The notes under the pieces: generated by a model
What the model saw: only the letters and a program-made list of their open reading frames with translations
Database searches by the model: none
Told to the model about the DNA's origin: nothing
Part shown: piece by piece, positions 1-7,468 of the stretch
Layout: each line of letters begins with the position of its first letter
How positions within the stretch are numbered: the first letter of the stretch is position 1
Program-made: the position numbers and the translations under genes
IMG/VR virus record: IMGVR_UViG_3300030222_000025
Coordinates: 1 to 35,925 of that record
Source of the DNA: a virus
Length of the DNA: 35,925 bases
Strand: one strand, 5' to 3'

Positions 1-825
1 CTATTCCCGCTTTGAGATGATGACTTCGCCAACGGACTTACGGCTGCTGGCTGACCTGCCCACTGTTCGAGCCACTCGGACCTCCTCGAAATGGAAGTCG
101 TGGAAAGTCTCACGCACCCCAGGGTGGTCGTTCAGAGACATCAAAAAGCGCCCTTTCAGGCCTCTGAGAACCTCCGCAAGCCGGACGAAATCTTCACGCC
201 CGAAAGCGTCGCCATAGTCCTTTTCAGAGCCCCAGTATGGCGGGTCCAGGTAGAACAATGCGTTCGGCCGGTCATAGCGGGCCAGGAACACCTCCCAGCT
301 CAGGCACTCGATCACCACGCCAGCCAGGCGCGTGTGCAGGTCTTCGAGCATGGGCGCAAGCCGGGTCACATTGAACCGGCCGGGACGGTCGGGTGAGACG
401 CCGAAGGACTGCTTCCGGACCAGCCCGCCGAATGCGGTGCGCTGCAGGTAGAGGAAGCGTGCCGCCCGTTCCAGGTCGGTCAGCGTGTTCGGATCCACAT
501 GGCTTAACCGCTCAAACTCCGCCCTGGTGGTGAGCTGATACTGCATCATCTGCAGGAAGGCGACATAGTGGCGCTGCAGGATGCGGAAAAAGTTGGAGAC
601 CTCCCGGTTTACGTCATTGATCACTTCAGCTCTGGGAGCTGATTTCCGCCGCAGGAACACCCCTCCCATGCCCACAAAGGGCTCGGCATAGAGGTCGTGC
701 GGGATGGTTTCGATTCTGGCCACCAGGCGAGTGGCAAGGTTCTTCTTTCCGCCAATGTAGGGGGCAACAGGCTTTGCCGGAACAACCGGCTCAAGGCTTG
801 TGTTGGACAAGGTCAGTCGACTCAC
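1..825 (-). CDS. D12-class DNA adenine N6-methyltransferase (Dam-like)
   Basis: The 274-aa product has the usual Dam length (about 270-280 aa) and the alpha-class motif order. An N-terminal PYIGGKK (residues 22-28) and EPFVGMGG (48-55) form the S-adenosylmethionine site, and the catalytic DPPYW is at 194-198. It methylates adenine N6 in DNA; the recognition sequence cannot be read from the protein. It is the last gene of the phage, in the place where Mu carries mom, so an anti-restriction role is inferred. It sits behind a 149-bp leader with strong palindromes and a late-type dyad, which suggests late expression and perhaps post-transcriptional control. A Dam-like regulatory role in the phage cycle is an alternative. 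Confidence 0.93.
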   Translation of the reverse strand: MSRLTLSNTSLEPVVPAKPVAPYIGGKKNLATRLVARIETIPHDLYAEPFVGMGGVFLRRKSAPRAEVINDVNREVSNFFRILQRHYVAFLQMMQYQLTTRAEFERLSHVDPNTLTDLERAARFLYLQRTAFGGLVRKQSFGVSPDRPGRFNVTRLAPMLEDLHTRLAGVVIECLSWEVFLARYDRPNALFYLDPPYWGSEKDYGDAFGREDFVRLAEVLRGLKGRFLMSLNDHPGVRETFHDFHFEEVRVARTVGRSASSRKSVGEVIISKRE

Positions 826-974
826 TCAGGTTAGTCCCGCCGCTCGAGCGGTGACGGGACCGAAGGGCGGCATGCCGCCTGGACGTGGGAGTCGTAGGCT
901 TCCGGTTCGGGGCGTGGCTGCGCCCTGACCCCCGTCCTAAGGTGGAAATCCTTTGGCTTCTTCCCCGGAAGAGT
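826..974 (-). promoter_or_regulatory. Palindrome-rich leader upstream of the methyltransferase
   Basis: This 149-bp gap holds two perfect palindromes: CCGCTCGAGCGG at 840-851 and GGCGGCATGCCGCC at 866-879. The first is nested in a wider GTCCCG...CGGGAC stem. A further GGGCG/CGCCC hairpin lies near 916-931. In the direction of transcription these would form consecutive stem-loops in the 5' leader of the methyltransferase mRNA. Mu mom is known to be repressed by a leader stem-loop that Com opens. A parallel is possible here, but I see no Com homologue. Confidence 0.45.
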
Positions 975-979
975 TCAGG
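965..979. promoter_or_regulatory. Late-type dyad, copy 3 (methyltransferase promoter)
   Basis: The plus strand reads CCGGAAGAGTTCAGG, one mismatch from the perfect dyad CCGGAA-N3-TTCCGG seen at 18368 and 26612. On the minus strand a TTAGG box follows about 25 bases downstream, near where a -10 would sit. The site overlaps the tcmP stop codon and lies 140 bp before the methyltransferase start. It corresponds to Mu Pmom. The role as an activator site is inferred. Confidence 0.5.
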
Positions 980-1871
980 AACCACTGTGATCTTCCACAT
1001 CCACCTGTGGAAGTCCGAGCATTAGCTGGATTTCTTCGACCGGCTCGTTTCGGCTCGTGGCATTCTTATAAGCGCGCGCCATGAGTTTTGGGGCTTCAGG
1101 ATGATCCGTGGCGTGGATCATATGGTACATCACCCTCTTGCTGTTGTACTTGTCATAGATGGGCCACGCGTTGGCAAACGTATAGCCCAACTCACTTTTA
1201 AACCGCTCCGCAACAAGATTGGCTCTGAGAACGCTGTTCATTCCCCGGAGCGTTTTCCATTCCTCATTGCCCCACCAGTCTGACAACACCTCGTAGTCGC
1301 TTTGTGCAGCCAAGGAGCGATCAAGCCATCCAGTTCCTAGAAAATAGAACTGCTCAATCTTCGTACCCGTTTTCCGCTTTGCAATTTTCTCGACAGTCTT
1401 CCACTTGCATTCGAATGTTCGCTGATCCAGCAGGCAGAAAGATGCCGTCTTTTCGGTAATGCGGTCAGTGGCGAGCACATCGTCAACAACATCGTTGAAA
1501 TCGCCAATGAAGGTCGTAACCGTCCGATTTGGTGTGTCTTTTTCCTGGTCCCGAATGGCCTCAAGAAAATCGGCTTTCTTGGCGTCAGCGTCGCAGAGAA
1601 AAAAATCACGCAACCACTTGGGCTCATTATCTGCCACCAGTTTGGCAGCCCACATGCTGTCGCGGTCTTGCTCTCGGTTTGGTTCCTGCGGCCCTGCAAA
1701 ACCATCGATGTATGCCCCGTGACGGGTGATAAAAATGAAGTACCGCAGATACTTCGCAATCAGCTGCGCTTTGTGCTCCGTCCACAGGGGATATCGAATT
1801 GGACGAAACGTTAGCGGTGCATTGGCTTCAACTTCTGGAAGATCCAGCAATTGCAACTGTTCAGGCGTCAT
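975..1871 (-). CDS. tcmP: Three-Cys-motif partner protein TcmP
   Basis: The 298-aa product has the TcmP signature: an aromatic-rich N-terminal block ending in YIDGFAGP (residues 54-61), which resembles a methyltransferase SAM-binding loop, and an FCLLDQRTFECKW block further on. TcmP proteins are defined by co-occurrence with a three-Cys protein of the DUF5131/Gp37-Gp68 family. Exactly that gene lies upstream, joined by an ATGA overlap (1868-1871), so the two are translated together. The biochemical function is unknown. The stretch is visibly more AT-rich than the tail genes, consistent with acquired cargo. The position next to a DNA methyltransferase suggests a nucleic-acid modification role, which is inference. 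Confidence 0.85.
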   Translation of the reverse strand: MTPEQLQLLDLPEVEANAPLTFRPIRYPLWTEHKAQLIAKYLRYFIFITRHGAYIDGFAGPQEPNREQDRDSMWAAKLVADNEPKWLRDFFLCDADAKKADFLEAIRDQEKDTPNRTVTTFIGDFNDVVDDVLATDRITEKTASFCLLDQRTFECKWKTVEKIAKRKTGTKIEQFYFLGTGWLDRSLAAQSDYEVLSDWWGNEEWKTLRGMNSVLRANLVAERFKSELGYTFANAWPIYDKYNSKRVMYHMIHATDHPEAPKLMARAYKNATSRNEPVEEIQLMLGLPQVDVEDHSGS

Positions 1872-2650
1872 GCGGGAACCCCATCATGGGTAGCACCATC
1901 GAGGAGACGGCCCGCAGCCCGTTTGCTCATCCGCACGATGCGTTCCTGCTCTTCACCTTCCTGGACTGGAACCCAGTTTCCCCACTGTTTGAAATGAAAG
2001 GGAACTCCTGCTGCCGCACAATGATCTCTGATGTCTCGAAACCACTCAGGCTTGGATGGTCTTGCCTTACCACCGCTCTCTCCACCGGCAATCACCCAGG
2101 ACACAATTGACCCAAGGTAGGGTGTGAGATCGAGCGCTCCCAAGAGGGGCTCACATGACAAGAACTTTACTCGAGCACCTGTTTCAGCGAGGTGGGGAAT
2201 TCTCTTGTCGGCCCACGCTTGTGTTTCAGCAGTTGTGCCTAACCAAACGTTGGCCGGCCAAGCATTGTCCCACGGCACGAGGCTGGAAACTGCATCTGGC
2301 CTCTTCGTCAAGAGAAGCCAGTCCAGGTTGGGTGTGTCAGCAATCAATGCCCAGAGACGTTCTCGATGTGGATCAAGGTCACGTCTTTCCTCAAAAACAT
2401 CCGCCATCGAAGCGCAGAAGACCCTTCTACGCCTACCTTCGGCTTCGGCTTCGCGATCCCAGACAAGCGGCGTCCGCCAGTGTTTATCGGTAAAAAACCT
2501 CCGAGGAGCGCGTTTGCCCCACACATCCTCCCCAACGCGTCTCGCCCAAGTTTCCGCGTAGCAGTGCTTGCAGGCTGCTGACACCTTCACGCACCCCCAC
2601 CAAGGATTGAATGTATGATGCGTCCATTCAATTTTGGAGTTTTTGCCCAT
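1868..2650 (-). CDS. DUF5131 / phage Gp37-Gp68 family three-Cys protein
   Basis: The 260-aa product opens with SKIEWTHHTFNPWWGC followed by the three-cysteine motif C20-x6-C27-x2-C30 (…KHCYAE). This is the hallmark of the phage Gp37/Gp68 family and looks like a [4Fe-4S] cluster site of radical-SAM type. Downstream blocks such as DWLLLTKRPD, NVWLGTTAE, FLSCEPLLG and WVIAGGESG are typical of the family. I chose ATG 2650 because GGAAAG precedes it; a GTG 12 bases upstream is the alternative. The gene is first in a two- or three-gene cargo with tcmP and the methyltransferase. The reaction and substrate are unknown. Confidence 0.88.
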   Translation of the reverse strand: MGKNSKIEWTHHTFNPWWGCVKVSAACKHCYAETWARRVGEDVWGKRAPRRFFTDKHWRTPLVWDREAEAEGRRRRVFCASMADVFEERRDLDPHRERLWALIADTPNLDWLLLTKRPDAVSSLVPWDNAWPANVWLGTTAETQAWADKRIPHLAETGARVKFLSCEPLLGALDLTPYLGSIVSWVIAGGESGGKARPSKPEWFRDIRDHCAAAGVPFHFKQWGNWVPVQEGEEQERIVRMSKRAAGRLLDGATHDGVPA

Positions 2651-2769
2651 ACTGCTTTCCACAACGATTCAAATTCACACGGTTACCCTTAGAGAATCTA
2701 TGCGGGCGAGCCTTGGCTGTCGAACGTCTGTTTTTGGAGCCTACTAGCGGCGCGATAGGATCCAACTCC
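2651..2769 (-). other. Intergenic region between tail gene D and the cargo genes
   Basis: This 119-bp, relatively AT-rich gap must hold the promoter of the DUF5131-tcmP pair if the pair is separate from the tail operon. A 6-bp inverted repeat (GATAGG 2754-2759, CCTATC 2769-2774) straddles the end of the D gene; it is not followed by a T-run, so it is not a clear terminator. A CATAGA box on the minus strand is a possible -10. I see no copy of the CCGGAA dyad here. Confidence 0.25.
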
Positions 2770-3762
2770 CTATCCCACCTTCTCCTCATCGCCTGTCGGC
2801 GTTTCCGCTTCCACACGGGTGACCCAGCCACTGCTGTTCACGCTGTGCTCCACGCGGGTGATTGACCAATCGCCGTTGATGCCGTCGCGAATGCCGGCAA
2901 CGGTGAGCCTGGCTTCGGCAAACACATCAGCCCGGCCGGCCGCCATCGTCAGCTCCAGAGTCGCCTCTCCGCGCTTGCTGGCCCCGAGCTCGGCCGCAGC
3001 AGCTTGCTTCGCACGCTCGGCATTGGCGTAGGTCCTGCGGAGGCGCTTCACCGGGTTGCCGGATCCGGCTGTCACCACTTCATCGCTACCGGCTTCCTTG
3101 TCGCGCCATACAGCCTCAACGGACTGAAACCTCCCGCGCTTGGCCGCTACCATGCGCCAGTCTGCCAGTTCGTTCCTGGCGATTGTGACGGTGGGGAGCT
3201 GGCGGCCGCTCACAGTTGTAGACTGCCCCTTGGGCAAGAAGAGGAGATGCCCGCCGGCCGGCTTGGAAATCGCATCATGCTCTTTCGCGAGACGGCGAAG
3301 GAGATGCAGGTCAGATTCCTCGGTCTGGTCTTCATGGGCGATGGCCACGCTCGCCAGGGCTGCCGCGACACGCGGCGTCAGGCCATTGTCGGCCGCGATG
3401 TTCCCAACGATGGTGCCAAGGGTTGTGTCATGCCATGTGCGCGTGCGCGGGGCCTTCATGGCATCGCGCATGTCCGCTGCCTTGGCACGGATCACATAGG
3501 TATCAGGCGGGCCTGAAAGCTCCAGCTCGTCGACAGTGTAGAGCCCGAGCGATGTAAGGCCGGTCTCTTTCAACCCGATAGAGATCGAGAGCTTGGCACC
3601 GGTGGGCAGTAGCGCAAGGCCGGCACCCCGGTCATCCAGCGTGATGACTGCCGCATCGCTTTCATCGCCGGCCTCGTCTGTCACCTGCAGGCTGATCCGC
3701 CGGTCAGCGATTAACGGTGTGATGTCGCTGCCATTGGCAATGACTGAGAAATGCGGTGTCAT
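2770..3762 (-). CDS. D: Tail protein D (P2 late control D family, baseplate hub)
   Basis: The 330-aa product matches the P2 gpD/late-control-D family. It begins with a short beta-rich region (MTPHFSVIANGSDIT), then WHDTTLGTIVGNIAADNGL, and a central SDLHLLRRLAKEHDA motif of the hub fold. It should form the trimeric hub at the tail tip that carries the spike protein V. ATG 3762 starts the recognisable family sequence. The reading frame stays open upstream to 4005, but that part overlaps a lipoprotein gene on the other strand and looks non-coding. It is the last gene of the P2-type T-U-X-D block. Confidence 0.92.
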   Translation of the reverse strand: MTPHFSVIANGSDITPLIADRRISLQVTDEAGDESDAAVITLDDRGAGLALLPTGAKLSISIGLKETGLTSLGLYTVDELELSGPPDTYVIRAKAADMRDAMKAPRTRTWHDTTLGTIVGNIAADNGLTPRVAAALASVAIAHEDQTEESDLHLLRRLAKEHDAISKPAGGHLLFLPKGQSTTVSGRQLPTVTIARNELADWRMVAAKRGRFQSVEAVWRDKEAGSDEVVTAGSGNPVKRLRRTYANAERAKQAAAAELGASKRGEATLELTMAAGRADVFAEARLTVAGIRDGINGDWSITRVEHSVNSSGWVTRVEAETPTGDEEKVG

Positions 3763-3791
3763 GCGGCCCCTCGCAAAATGGAGACGGACAC

Positions 3792-4211
3792 ATGTGGAAA
3801 TTGGTGGCGGTGATTGGGTTGGCTGTTGTCGTTGCCGGGTGTGACCAGAGCCCGGAGCATCAAGCCATGAGTGAACTTGAGTTGCTCTTCCACAGCGAGG
3901 GCGTCCGCACCCTTCCTGATTGCAGCACAGACCCCACACGGCATCAGCCGGATGATGAGGTCGATGATAGTTTTTACGAAGACGGATTTGTCTACTGCGA
4001 GACATCGACGGGAGATCGCACCGTCAAACCGGCGAAGTACCGCGTTGGACCTACCGAGGCCGGCTTTTTCATTGAAAGTCAGACAGGGAAATCCCGTCGC
4101 TTTCTGGCAGAAGCTGGTGTTGATCTCGACTGCCATGACGGAGGCGTCAGTGCTGTCGAGCGACAGTCGCGTTTGTCCGACGCAATCGTCACCTTTAAGT
4201 GCACAGACTAG
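3792..4211 (+). CDS. Small lipoprotein, plus-strand moron
   Basis: The 139-aa product has a textbook lipoprotein signal: positively charged start MWK, a hydrophobic stretch, and lipobox VAGC with Cys17. GGAG eight bases before ATG 3792 is a good ribosome-binding site. The mature part is acidic and has several cysteines (Cys at FVYCETS, DLDCHDG, FKCTD) that could form disulfides in the periplasm. I do not recognise the family. It reads against the late operon, between tail genes X and D, and shares the tetranucleotide CTAG with gene X so that both stop codons fall in it. The placement is typical of a lysogenic-conversion gene; superinfection exclusion is a guess. Confidence 0.75.
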   Translation: MWKLVAVIGLAVVVAGCDQSPEHQAMSELELLFHSEGVRTLPDCSTDPTRHQPDDEVDDSFYEDGFVYCETSTGDRTVKPAKYRVGPTEAGFFIESQTGKSRRFLAEAGVDLDCHDGGVSAVERQSRLSDAIVTFKCTD

Positions 4212-4420
4212 TCCCACAGCCGCACCTGCGCTGTTTCGGGTTCGCCGTCTTCAATGTCCGGAAGCGTGATCAGTACACCCGCATCGTATCGTGAGCCCAG
4301 GTCCGCGAGCTTGGGGTTCGCTTCAAGCACCACCTCCACCACACCGATGGACCGGCCGTAGTGTCCAAAGCAGATGGCATCGATCATGTCGCTGTCGCGG
4401 GTGAGATAGGTCGCGCTCAT
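4208..4420 (-). CDS. X: Tail protein X (P2 gpX, LysM-like)
   Basis: The 70-aa protein matches the short P2 gpX family: a beta-alpha-alpha-beta LysM-type fold with DMIDAICFGHYGR in the first half and a C-terminal GVLITLPDI strand. It is a tail-tip or tail-completion component. Its ATG overlaps the stop of U by ATGA (4417-4420). Its stop codon is formed within CTAG, shared with the convergent lipoprotein gene. Confidence 0.9.
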   Translation of the reverse strand: MSATYLTRDSDMIDAICFGHYGRSIGVVEVVLEANPKLADLGSRYDAGVLITLPDIEDGEPETAQVRLWD

Positions 4421-4815
4421 AGGGCGTCGTCCTCCCCATAGGCTGCCAGCTCAAGCATGAAGGTCTGGCGGCGTGGCCCGCCATCCTTCGCCAGCACAGC
4501 CTGCGTTTCTTCGATGCGGGTGATCGCGTATTTGCCCCAGACACGGCCGCGTCCATCGACGAGGATGAGCGGCGAGCCCTCGTCGGCTTCAGCCCGCATA
4601 GAATCGATCTGCCCGAGGCCACCCTTGTAGTGCGGGTAGATCACACCGTTCAGTTCGACACGCTCAAGGCCCGGCCCGGTGTATTGAAGTGCCGGCGTGC
4701 GGCCGACACGCTCCTGTGACGGCCATCGCCATTCGTGCTGCCGGCGCAGCTCCTGGTACGCAGCCGTCTCGATAGAGAACCGGTAGGAGCCCAGGGCCAT
4801 GAGGATGCTAGTCAT
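4417..4815 (-). CDS. U: Tail protein U (P2 gpU, tail terminator/completion)
   Basis: The 132-aa product matches P2 gpU, with FSIETAAYQELRRQHEWRW near the N terminus, then RTPALQYTGPG and GVIYPHYKGGLGQI. gpU family proteins cap or complete the contractile tail. ATG 4815 overlaps the end of the tape-measure gene by 8 bases and starts the family sequence. The frame stays open further upstream inside the tape-measure gene, but that stretch is out-of-frame shadow. Order T-U-X-D is as in P2. Confidence 0.9.
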   Translation of the reverse strand: MTSILMALGSYRFSIETAAYQELRRQHEWRWPSQERVGRTPALQYTGPGLERVELNGVIYPHYKGGLGQIDSMRAEADEGSPLILVDGRGRVWGKYAITRIEETQAVLAKDGGPRRQTFMLELAAYGEDDAL

Positions 4816-7087
4816 GCAAGGCTCCCCGCCGCCTGCGCTGCATGACCTTGTCCACCCTGTCGGCCAAGGCTTCAGCGTCCTCGCCCGGCTGCTGGACAAT
4901 AGTGATGGTGGTCGTTGAGGAATCGTTGACGGTGGTGCTGGGGACCGCACTCGCTGCAGCCGGAGCGACAGCCAGGCTGGCGGCGACCGCTGCCCCGGCT
5001 GCCCGTCCGCGCCCTCTGCGGGTCGCGCCTGGCTGACTGGCTGCAGCTGCTGTGTCACCCCCAAAGAAGCTCGTTGCCGCTGCGACGGCCCTGCCGATGG
5101 TATCCATGACACCGGACAGGAACTCAACCACCGGCCCCCACGACCTCATGATCAGTCCAAGGGGTGAGAAGCTCATCACAGTCTTGATGGCATCCCACGC
5201 GCTGCCCGTGCCACCGGTCATCCAGCTCCAGAAGTCCCCGAACCATTGCTTGACCCTCGACCAGTTGGCGATAATTACCGCCGCGCCCAGTGCTATGCCG
5301 GCAACGGCGAGGCCAATGGGGTTGGCCATGAGTGCTAGTGTCAAGGCCTTCATCCCAGCCACAACAGCCGGGATGGCACCGAGGGCCATTTTCAGAAGAG
5401 CACCATTTGCAAGCAGGGCCGCCACACGGAGCAGGACGAGACCCTTTTTCACGACCAAGGCCCCTCCCGCTACGAAGGTCCAGGCATAACCAAGTGCGAT
5501 GGACGTGATCTTCAGGGCCATGAGACCCGCGCCAAGGCCGATCACCACCGTCGTAAAGACAGGAAAAGTTTCAGCCAGCCACGTCACGGTGCTCGCGAGA
5601 CGACCCACCGCTGAGCCCGCCAGGTTGACCGCCGGCAGGAGGCGAGAGCCCAACACGATTGCCATCGCCGTAATCTTGCCTCTCGCGTTCTGAAGTTGGC
5701 GCTCCGTGGTTGCGAGTTTCTTTTGGTACTCGTCGTTCATCCCACCAGCGATTGCCGTTTCGTCCGACACAGTGGCCAAGGCGGCTTTGTATTGGTCGAG
5801 CCCTGAAACGAGTTTCGTGATGTCATCGGCATATTCGAGGCCGAAGAGATCAAAAAGAGTGCCCTGCACGTCGTCGGCCGTGCTTACTGCATCCAGGAAG
5901 GTGAGAAGCGCTGCCTGGGCGTCCTCCTCGATCATCCGCCTCATCTCGGATGCTGATAGACCAATCGCCTCGAGACCTTCCTGGAACGCGCCAGTCTGCT
6001 TTTCGGAGTTCACGAGCTTGTTGAGCATGGCGTTGATGCCGGTGCTGGCCACGGCAACAGGTGTCTTCAACTGTAAGAACGTTGCGCCGAGTGCGGCTGT
6101 CTGATTGCTGGTCAACCCAAACATATCGGCAGTCGCACCTGCTCTCGTGAGGATGTTGAGTATCTCGGCTTCTCTCGCGTCCATACTGTTGCCCAGAGCA
6201 TTGATCGCATCCCCGGTGAGTACAGTCTGATCCTGAGTGAGCTTGAAGATATTCCGGATGCCGGTCATTGCACCGCCGGCCTGTTCACCTACGATTTCAA
6301 ATGCCACCCCCATCTTGATGGCATCAGCCGTGAATTGCTGAAGCTCACCGACAGGAATGCCGGCGCGTCCTGCTGCAGCTGTGATGTCCGCGATCTGATC
6401 TGCGGCCATGCCGAGGTCACCGGACATATCCAGGATGGACTTGCGAAGTTCCTTAATCTGGTCTGGAGAAATGTCATTGAGCGCCTTGGTCACATCTGCC
6501 ATTGCGCTTTCAAAATCGATTGCCGCTTTCACCGGTGCGCCCAGGGCCAGGCCAAGGGCAACCACATCTGTCAGCTGCCCACGCAGGTTCGCGCGGCGCT
6601 GCATCAGGGCATCGTGCTGGGTGCCGATGGCAGCGAGGTCACGTTGGGCACTCCCGAGAGCCATGCCGACGGTGCGGAGTTGCTTTTGCTGCTGTGACAG
6701 GCCGCGAAACGACTGCCCGGCCGCGTCGGCATCACGACGCAGCTGCTGCAGCTGTTCCGCCTGGGAGTGATAGGCCTTGCGGGCAGAGGCGGCCGCGCGC
6801 TTGGCCTCTTCGAAACGGCGCGTGAGGTCGCGGGTGGGCTTCTGGGTTTGATGGAACTCGCGGCCGAGACTTTCAGCCTGGCGCTCTGCCTGCTCGAAGG
6901 ATCGCTTTGCCTCACCAAGCCCCCGCTTGAGCTCACGGAACTTCTCGATGCGGCTGAGGGCTTTCTTGGTCGCGGCCGCCGCCTCGCCAATTTTGCCGAT
7001 CTGTTTTACACTCTGGCCCGTCGCAGCCTTGAAACCCGCACCCATTGTTGCGCCGATAACCAGAGAGAGTGCCAGTTCCTTGCCCAT
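4808..7087 (-). CDS. T: Phage tail tape measure protein (P2 gpT-like, TP901 family)
   Basis: The 759-aa product has the layout of a tape measure. A helical, charged coiled-coil N-terminal third (about 35-160) is followed by the TP901-type core with AMADVTKALNDISPDQIKELRKSILDMS. Hydrophobic segments lie at about 510-620, followed by an alanine-rich low-complexity tail. The length sets the tail length. It lies directly upstream of U and downstream of E/E', as in P2. The start overlaps an oppositely oriented small membrane-protein gene by 8 bases. Confidence 0.93.
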   Translation of the reverse strand: MGKELALSLVIGATMGAGFKAATGQSVKQIGKIGEAAAATKKALSRIEKFRELKRGLGEAKRSFEQAERQAESLGREFHQTQKPTRDLTRRFEEAKRAAASARKAYHSQAEQLQQLRRDADAAGQSFRGLSQQQKQLRTVGMALGSAQRDLAAIGTQHDALMQRRANLRGQLTDVVALGLALGAPVKAAIDFESAMADVTKALNDISPDQIKELRKSILDMSGDLGMAADQIADITAAAGRAGIPVGELQQFTADAIKMGVAFEIVGEQAGGAMTGIRNIFKLTQDQTVLTGDAINALGNSMDAREAEILNILTRAGATADMFGLTSNQTAALGATFLQLKTPVAVASTGINAMLNKLVNSEKQTGAFQEGLEAIGLSASEMRRMIEEDAQAALLTFLDAVSTADDVQGTLFDLFGLEYADDITKLVSGLDQYKAALATVSDETAIAGGMNDEYQKKLATTERQLQNARGKITAMAIVLGSRLLPAVNLAGSAVGRLASTVTWLAETFPVFTTVVIGLGAGLMALKITSIALGYAWTFVAGGALVVKKGLVLLRVAALLANGALLKMALGAIPAVVAGMKALTLALMANPIGLAVAGIALGAAVIIANWSRVKQWFGDFWSWMTGGTGSAWDAIKTVMSFSPLGLIMRSWGPVVEFLSGVMDTIGRAVAAATSFFGGDTAAAASQPGATRRGRGRAAGAAVAASLAVAPAAASAVPSTTVNDSSTTTITIVQQPGEDAEALADRVDKVMQRRRRGALHD

Positions 7088-7313
7088 ATCGCCGCTTCAA
7101 ATCCTGCTCTTTGTTGCTGTGCTGGCGCTTGCCGGTGTGATCGGCGGTGAAATGCTTGATGCCTGGCCTGCCGCTCAAGCTTGGCATCGTGGCGATGTTC
7201 TTGCGGCCGGCGTCGTGCTTGGCTTTGCACTCCACCGGCCGGTGTGGCGGCTGGCCGGACACCTGGATGCCTGGACAGCCCGTCTCAGTTCTCGCTGGCT
7301 GGCCAGATCGTAG
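7080..7313 (+). CDS. Small two-helix membrane protein, plus strand
   Basis: A 77-aa reading frame starting at TTG 7080 encodes two hydrophobic segments (about 6-23 and 39-51) separated by a short loop with DAWPAAQAWHRGD, then an amphipathic Trp/Arg-rich tail (RPVWRLAGHLDAW). A GAGAG stretch upstream of the TTG could serve as a weak ribosome-binding site. It fills the gap between E' and the tape measure, where the minus strand shows only shadow frames. I do not recognise a family. The membrane character and opposite orientation suggest a moron or a superinfection-exclusion-type protein, but the start is weak, so coding status is moderately supported. Confidence 0.5.
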   Translation: MPISPLQILLFVAVLALAGVIGGEMLDAWPAAQAWHRGDVLAAGVVLGFALHRPVWRLAGHLDAWTARLSSRWLARS

Positions 7314-7324
7314 GCAGCGTGCCT

Positions 7325-7468
7325 TTAGCTTGCCGCTTTGGGCCAAAGCTCAATGGCCTGTGCCCGCCACGCGAGGTAGTCGCGGATCTCCTGCTCGAGC
7401 CAGAAGTCCAGACCCGTTGAGGTCAGGGCGGCGAGGCTCAGGAGGTCTCGTCGGAGATCCGCTTCAGA
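7325..7468 (-). CDS. E': gpE' tail assembly chaperone extension (predicted -1 frameshift)
   Basis: The -1 frame relative to E is open from inside the end of E to a TAA at 7325-7327. Its conserved core reads DFWLEQEIRDYLAWRAQAIE, typical of the second half of P2-type tail chaperones. The open stretch contains no ATG, GTG or TTG, so it can hardly be made on its own. A T4 run in GATTTTC (7468-7471) inside E, after the last -1 stop, is the likely slip site. Slipping at Phe84 would give an E-E' fusion of about 131 aa, close to the P2 fusion length. The T-gene follows, as in P2. Confidence 0.7.
   Translation of the reverse strand, partial: SEADLRRDLLSLAALTSTGLDFWLEQEIRDYLAWRAQAIELWPKAAS

Noticed and set aside
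791-1000. Possible Com-like small gene before the methyltransferase
   Set aside because: The 69-codon frame has no zinc-finger cysteines and is Arg/Ser/Thr-rich. It overlaps both neighbours.
3052-3075. GCCGGATCCGGC palindrome in gene D
   Set aside because: A short GC-rich palindrome within coding sequence; it is expected at this base composition.
3763-4005. N-terminal extension of gene D
   Set aside because: It is Arg/Pro-rich, unlike the family, and antisense to the lipoprotein gene. The family sequence starts at 3762.
4816-5127. N-terminal extension of gene U
   Set aside because: It lies out of frame inside the tape-measure gene. The family sequence starts at 4815.
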